From Lutibacter sp. (lineage in GTDB: Bacteria; Bacteroidota; Bacteroidia; Flavobacteriales; Flavobacteriaceae), in the NCBI RefSeq assembly GCF_030692605.1, contig NZ_JAUYUD010000051.1, forward strand, positions 1 through 33,424: a stretch of 33,424 nt of DNA. Reading direction: 5' to 3'. Numbering within the stretch: the stretch's first letter is position 1; the number at the start of each line of letters is the position of its first letter. Positions 31,001-33,424 of this stretch are shown in pieces. Under the pieces are notes generated by a model. That model was not told the origin of the DNA, did no database searches, and saw only the letters and a program-made list of their open reading frames with translations. A program made the translations under genes and the position numbers.

Positions 31001-33424
31001 CTTCACTTGTATATACAACAGGTTCACCAGCATAAGAATAAGAGACATATATATCAATTAAAGCTGTACCAGCTGAATCGTACGTTCTACAACCATTGAT
31101 TAATGCTGTTCCTCCATATTGATGAAACCCTGGAGCATCTGGTATAAACGAAATTGGAACCTCAGTAGCTCCTCCTGCAATTGGTGGTACATTAGGATCT
31201 CCAATACCGTCTGTCCACTCTATATCAGTTTCAACAATTTCCTCTTTATTAACAAATATATTGTCCATAGCCCATGTACTTTGATCAGTAGTTCCGGTAA
31301 ATGACCATCTTATTCGAACATTGCTTTGGCCTATGTATGCTGCAAGAGAAATAGATGTATTATCATTCTTAAAATTATAATTAGTTGCAGTGGCACCTAC
31401 TTTTTGAGCAGCAGTAACAGTAGGGTCAGTAAACCATGCTTTAACACCTGTTCCAATTCCGTGCATTAATCTAAGGGTTGAATACGTTACTCCACCATCA
31501 ATTGATACTTCAATTATTGCATAGTCATTATTCGAAAAATAATAAGCTTGATCAAAATCTAAGCTAGCAGAAAGGGCATTTGATAGATCAAATATTGGAG
31601 TTTCTAGCGTAGTTGGTATATTACCGTCGTAGACTGGCTTGCCTTTCTTATCGGTTTCATAATAATTCCCATAGGCTATTGCATATTTACCATCACCACC
31701 ACAGTAATTAATAATCCCATTAGCACCACTTCCACAGGTTTTAGCCGACCAATTCCGGGGTTTAGTAGCACTCCCACCTGCTGTAAATCCACGAACATCT
31801 CCATCAACTAACCAACCATTTGGATCTTGAGTGTTCAATTGCCCTTGATTAAAATCTCCTGATGAATTGGGTATCCCAGGAACTCCTGTTGCCGAATAAT
31901 TACTTTTAGCATTTAAATTTACCTGATCACCTAAACAGTAAAACTCATCTGGGTCAAGTCTTTCAACAGTTGGAGCATCCCCAGCAGGAAGAGCTCTCAC
32001 ATAAAATTGATTAGAATACTCTGAACATGTTCCTGTTTGAACTAAAACCCTATAATATGTAGAAACTAATCCTCCTATAGGAAATGAAGCTGTATGTTTA
32101 TGGTTATCTCCATCAGCATCTGTAATTGCTACCCAAATACCATTATTTTCTGCAAATTTTTCCCATCGCACTATGGTACCATTTTCGCCACTCAAATTCA
32201 ATTCTATAGAAATGGCAGTTCCACAAGAAGAAATATCTATTTGATTCGAAAAAACAGTAGCTTCAAATGTTCCTTGCAATGTTCCTCCACTCACTGGAAT
32301 AGGTGTTAGGGTAATATTTTGTGATTGAATAGCTATATTGCCATTGCTATCTACAAATTGCCAATCAATAGTTTGAGTACCAGAAAATATCCAAGGAAAT
32401 ACAAATCCAGTGCTTAGAGCTCCTTGAATACTACTTCCATCACAGTTATCTGTTGCAGTAGGAGGATTGGGCAATTCTCCAATATTTGAAATTTGACAAC
32501 CAATAATTGTAATATTTGGCAACGATGTAAGTGAAGGCTCTGGTTCAGTGATATCATTAATAGTTACATTTTGTTGAACTACAATTGAGTTTCCAGAACT
32601 GTCAGTAAAAGTCCAATAAATTATTTCAGTTCCGTTTTTATTAAAAGTTAAACTTACCCCTGTAGTACCTGTTATAGTTCCATCACAGTTATCAGTTGTT
32701 GTTGGAGGGGTAACGGTTAGTGAACATTCAGCTGACAAATCAGGTAACGTAATTACATTTGGGTTTTCATTATCTTTTACCTCAATAGTTTTTGATCCTG
32801 TTGTACTATTTCCAGCTACATCTGTTACTGTATAGTTGATTGTAGTTACACCTTTATTAAATGTATGAGTACCAACTTGCCCTGAAGTAGCTGTTTTTAT
32901 AGTAGCTCCACTTAATGTATAAGTCAAAGTGACACCCGTACAATTATCTCCAAAAGTAGCATCTAATACCGTTACTGAAGCTGAACATAATCCTGCTGCA
33001 GTATTAGCAGTTTGGTTAATACCAACTAAAATTGTGGGATTTGTTACATCTTTCAACGTTATGGTAAACGTTGTTGTTTGAGTATTTCCATTGCCATCAT
33101 TAGCTGTAATAATAATAAGTTGTGTGGTGTTATGTCCGCTAAGAACCGTTCCAATTGCAGGTGATTGTGTTTTTGTAATACTTGCTACAGCTGTACAATT
33201 GTCCGAAGCTGTGGTTAATCCAGTATAATTTGGAATGGTGAAGCTACATGAAGCGCCTATGTTCTCATTTCTATCAACTATTGCAGTAATGGTTGGAAGA
33301 ATATTATCCGTTATTGTTACTATTTGCGTTGCTGTAGCTTGTAATCCTGCGTTATCAGTTACAGTCCAAGTTACTGTTGTTGACCCCAAAGGAAAAGCTG
33401 CGGGAGCATTGCTAGTTACTGTGG
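28044..33424 (-). CDS. Very large T9SS-secreted multidomain adhesin (HYR, MAM-like, LamG), N-terminus beyond window
   Basis: 1792 residues are visible; the frame is open to the window edge, and a TTG at 33389 is internal, not a start. In protein order: about five HYR-type immunoglobulin-like modules (33424 to about 32300) with repeated TDNC motifs and WT[VF]TD strands; an Ig-like segment; a MAM/jelly-roll-like module (about 31750-31250, ending FVNKEE) with FDLSNA and SFTGTTDQSTWAMDNI; a LamG/concanavalin module (about 30690-30190; DYVDFNN, IETWVKPES, GWMDEVRIWD); a long segment typical of flavobacterial surface proteins; and a type A T9SS C-terminal sorting domain (about 28290-28044) ending GVYIVQINTINGTVNKKIII. 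It is exported by the gliding-associated type IX system and likely mediates attachment or glycan binding. The small GLPIDGG gene follows. Confidence 0.9.
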   Translation of the reverse strand, partial: TVTSNAPAAFPLGSTTVTWTVTDNAGLQATATQIVTITDNILPTITAIVDRNENIGASCSFTIPNYTGLTTASDNCTAVASITKTQSPAIGTVLSGHNTTQLIIITANDGNGNTQTTTFTITLKDVTNPTILVGINQTANTAAGLCSASVTVLDATFGDNCTGVTLTYTLSGATIKTATSGQVGTHTFNKGVTTINYTVTDVAGNSTTGSKTIEVKDNENPNVITLPDLSAECSLTVTPPTTTDNCDGTITGTTGVSLTFNKNGTEIIYWTFTDSSGNSIVVQQNVTINDITEPEPSLTSLPNITIIGCQISNIGELPNPPTATDNCDGSSIQGALSTGFVFPWIFSGTQTIDWQFVDSNGNIAIQSQNITLTPIPVSGGTLQGTFEATVFSNQIDISSCGTAISIELNLSGENGTIVRWEKFAENNGIWVAITDADGDNHKHTASFPIGGLVSTYYRVLVQTGTCSEYSNQFYVRALPAGDAPTVERLDPDEFYCLGDQVNLNAKSNYSATGVPGIPNSSGDFNQGQLNTQDPNGWLVDGDVRGFTAGGSATKPRNWSAKTCGSGANGIINYCGGDGKYAIAYGNYYETDKKGKPVYDGNIPTTLETPIFDLSNALSASLDFDQAYYFSNNDYAIIEVSIDGGVTYSTLRLMHGIGTGVKAWFTDPTVTAAQKVGATATNYNFKNDNTSISLAAYIGQSNVRIRWSFTGTTDQSTWAMDNIFVNKEEIVETDIEWTDGIGDPNVPPIAGGATEVPISFIPDAPGFHQYGGTALINGCRTYDSAGTALIDIYVSYSYAGEPVVYTSEECGQNTVQLNAYDNRISATLNAAKGTFVIPPGCINCDDPGTGDEGVWSISDNSICGGGSFSDINDPNALFTGEAGTYTLTWTVNGCGSNVTVTTTNCNKIDFDGDNDYVDFNNTNFHLDNGAFSIETWVKPESIAGTYTIFSKRDANFSGSAQGYDLRIANSGEVSFNWDKTGTINSSPYKINTNRWYHIAITRTTSAEYRLYIDGVLIKTQGGPAPKVNNNKAILGAMDSNGAMDPINYFNGWMDEVRIWDVALTLDQLRQMMNQKIISSPTVAGNVQGVIIPIDINGLSWSSLKGYYQMEPAYVACGYLNSTTGLIKGKLKNITSDEEQTAPIPYVSGGNGSWTTMSTWAQPSVWDFPNSTGINGAPINWNIVRTTHNITSGARDITVLGLLSDSGELTMSGVTGSDGTGTGQGLWITHYLKLNGVIDLEGESQLVQKRYIPAYTPEQSESIFDASSSGYIERDQQGKKSSFNYNYWSSPVSPRGATNNAPYSVGSVLKYGTLLSSQVPVIFGDGAYFADGSNGTNIKISNRWIYSYNSTTVGNTDWQNYYQWNYKGSTGSIGAGEGFSMKGTGGAASIATLQNYVFEGKPHSGTISLSMIPGRSYLIGNPYPSAIDADEFILDNLAGRASGNIFNGALYFWDHFVTGKNHILAEYEGGYATYTLMGSVVAKANLSLGANTLSTGSKLSKRYIPVGQGFFVNGTLDPKVAGTVAVAGGFLVFKNSQRIFVSESSGSSIFLKSSESKGTSTLVNDSKYVDSRPKIRLQFDSPLGYRRGLLVGVDDRTTNEFDIGFDAPLNEDSKEDMFWQLGKGKLVIQGVNNFNKDQELPLGLKIDKTGLASIKIEALENIDEGFELYIKDSFTGETYKINKQPFEINLEPGEYLDRFALVFQPRLKTLSEIKLAEGIFTYMNNRISELQIAKIVDTEITDVTLFNYLGQTVKSWNSNFAGRKLSLPINAATGVYIVQINTINGTVNKKIIIE

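Overview
The window comes from an AT-rich Bacteroidota genome, most likely a marine or aquatic member of the Flavobacteriaceae. The evidence is the TTTG-N19-TAnnTTTG type promoter, the near absence of Shine-Dalgarno sequences (starts lie in an AATTATG context instead), a very large HYR/LamG surface protein with a type IX secretion (T9SS) sorting domain, a small PPPP-x-GLPIDGG membrane-anchored protein, and the intergenic repeat types. No rRNA, tRNA or CRISPR array is visible.

Layout: (1) 1-133 is the end of an IS3-type insertion sequence. (2) 169-3607 holds an 8-Cys ferredoxin, divergent from korA-korB (2-oxoglutarate:ferredoxin oxidoreductase), which ends in a strong terminator. (3) 3699-14595 is a complex I operon, nuoA-B-C-D-H-I-J-K-L-M-N. 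The NADH-oxidising module (nuoE, F, G) is absent, a four-helix-bundle gene sits between nuoL and nuoM, and an unrecognised 108-aa gene closes the operon. Five gaps of this operon carry AT-rich repeats with a 7/14/21-bp period. (4) 14604-14908 is a 305-bp non-coding element with terminal inverted repeats and a possible 6-bp target duplication, enclosing two palindromic repeat units. (5) 14921-16800 (minus) is a translationally coupled glycosyltransferase and LpxH-like phosphoesterase pair. (6) 16899-18015 (minus) is a decayed Na+/H+ antiporter gene with a frameshift and an internal deletion, followed upstream by a CYTH protein. (7) 18548-27476 (minus) is a compact six-gene operon: hybrid histidine kinase, receiver protein, membrane-anchored HEAT-like protein, processive-type GT2 glycosyltransferase, LtaS-like sulfatase-fold protein with TPRs, and a TPR/YaiO-type outer-membrane barrel. 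(8) 27831-33424 (minus) is a small GLPIDGG-anchor protein downstream of the C-terminal 1792 residues of a T9SS adhesin whose N-terminus lies beyond the window.

Two systems stand out. First, KorAB, the ferredoxin and the 11-subunit complex I lie side by side and plausibly form one electron route: 2-oxoglutarate oxidation reduces ferredoxin, which feeds an ion-pumping ferredoxin:menaquinone oxidoreductase. Second, the six-gene operon looks like a PgaABC-style exopolysaccharide synthesis, modification and export machine under a multistep phosphorelay. Two adjacent proteins in it share the same TPR module. A third point of interest is the four-helix-bundle gene, which is bounded by inverted 7-bp-phased repeats; a similar repeat pair without a gene lies downstream of nuoN, so it may be a small mobile or domesticated cassette.
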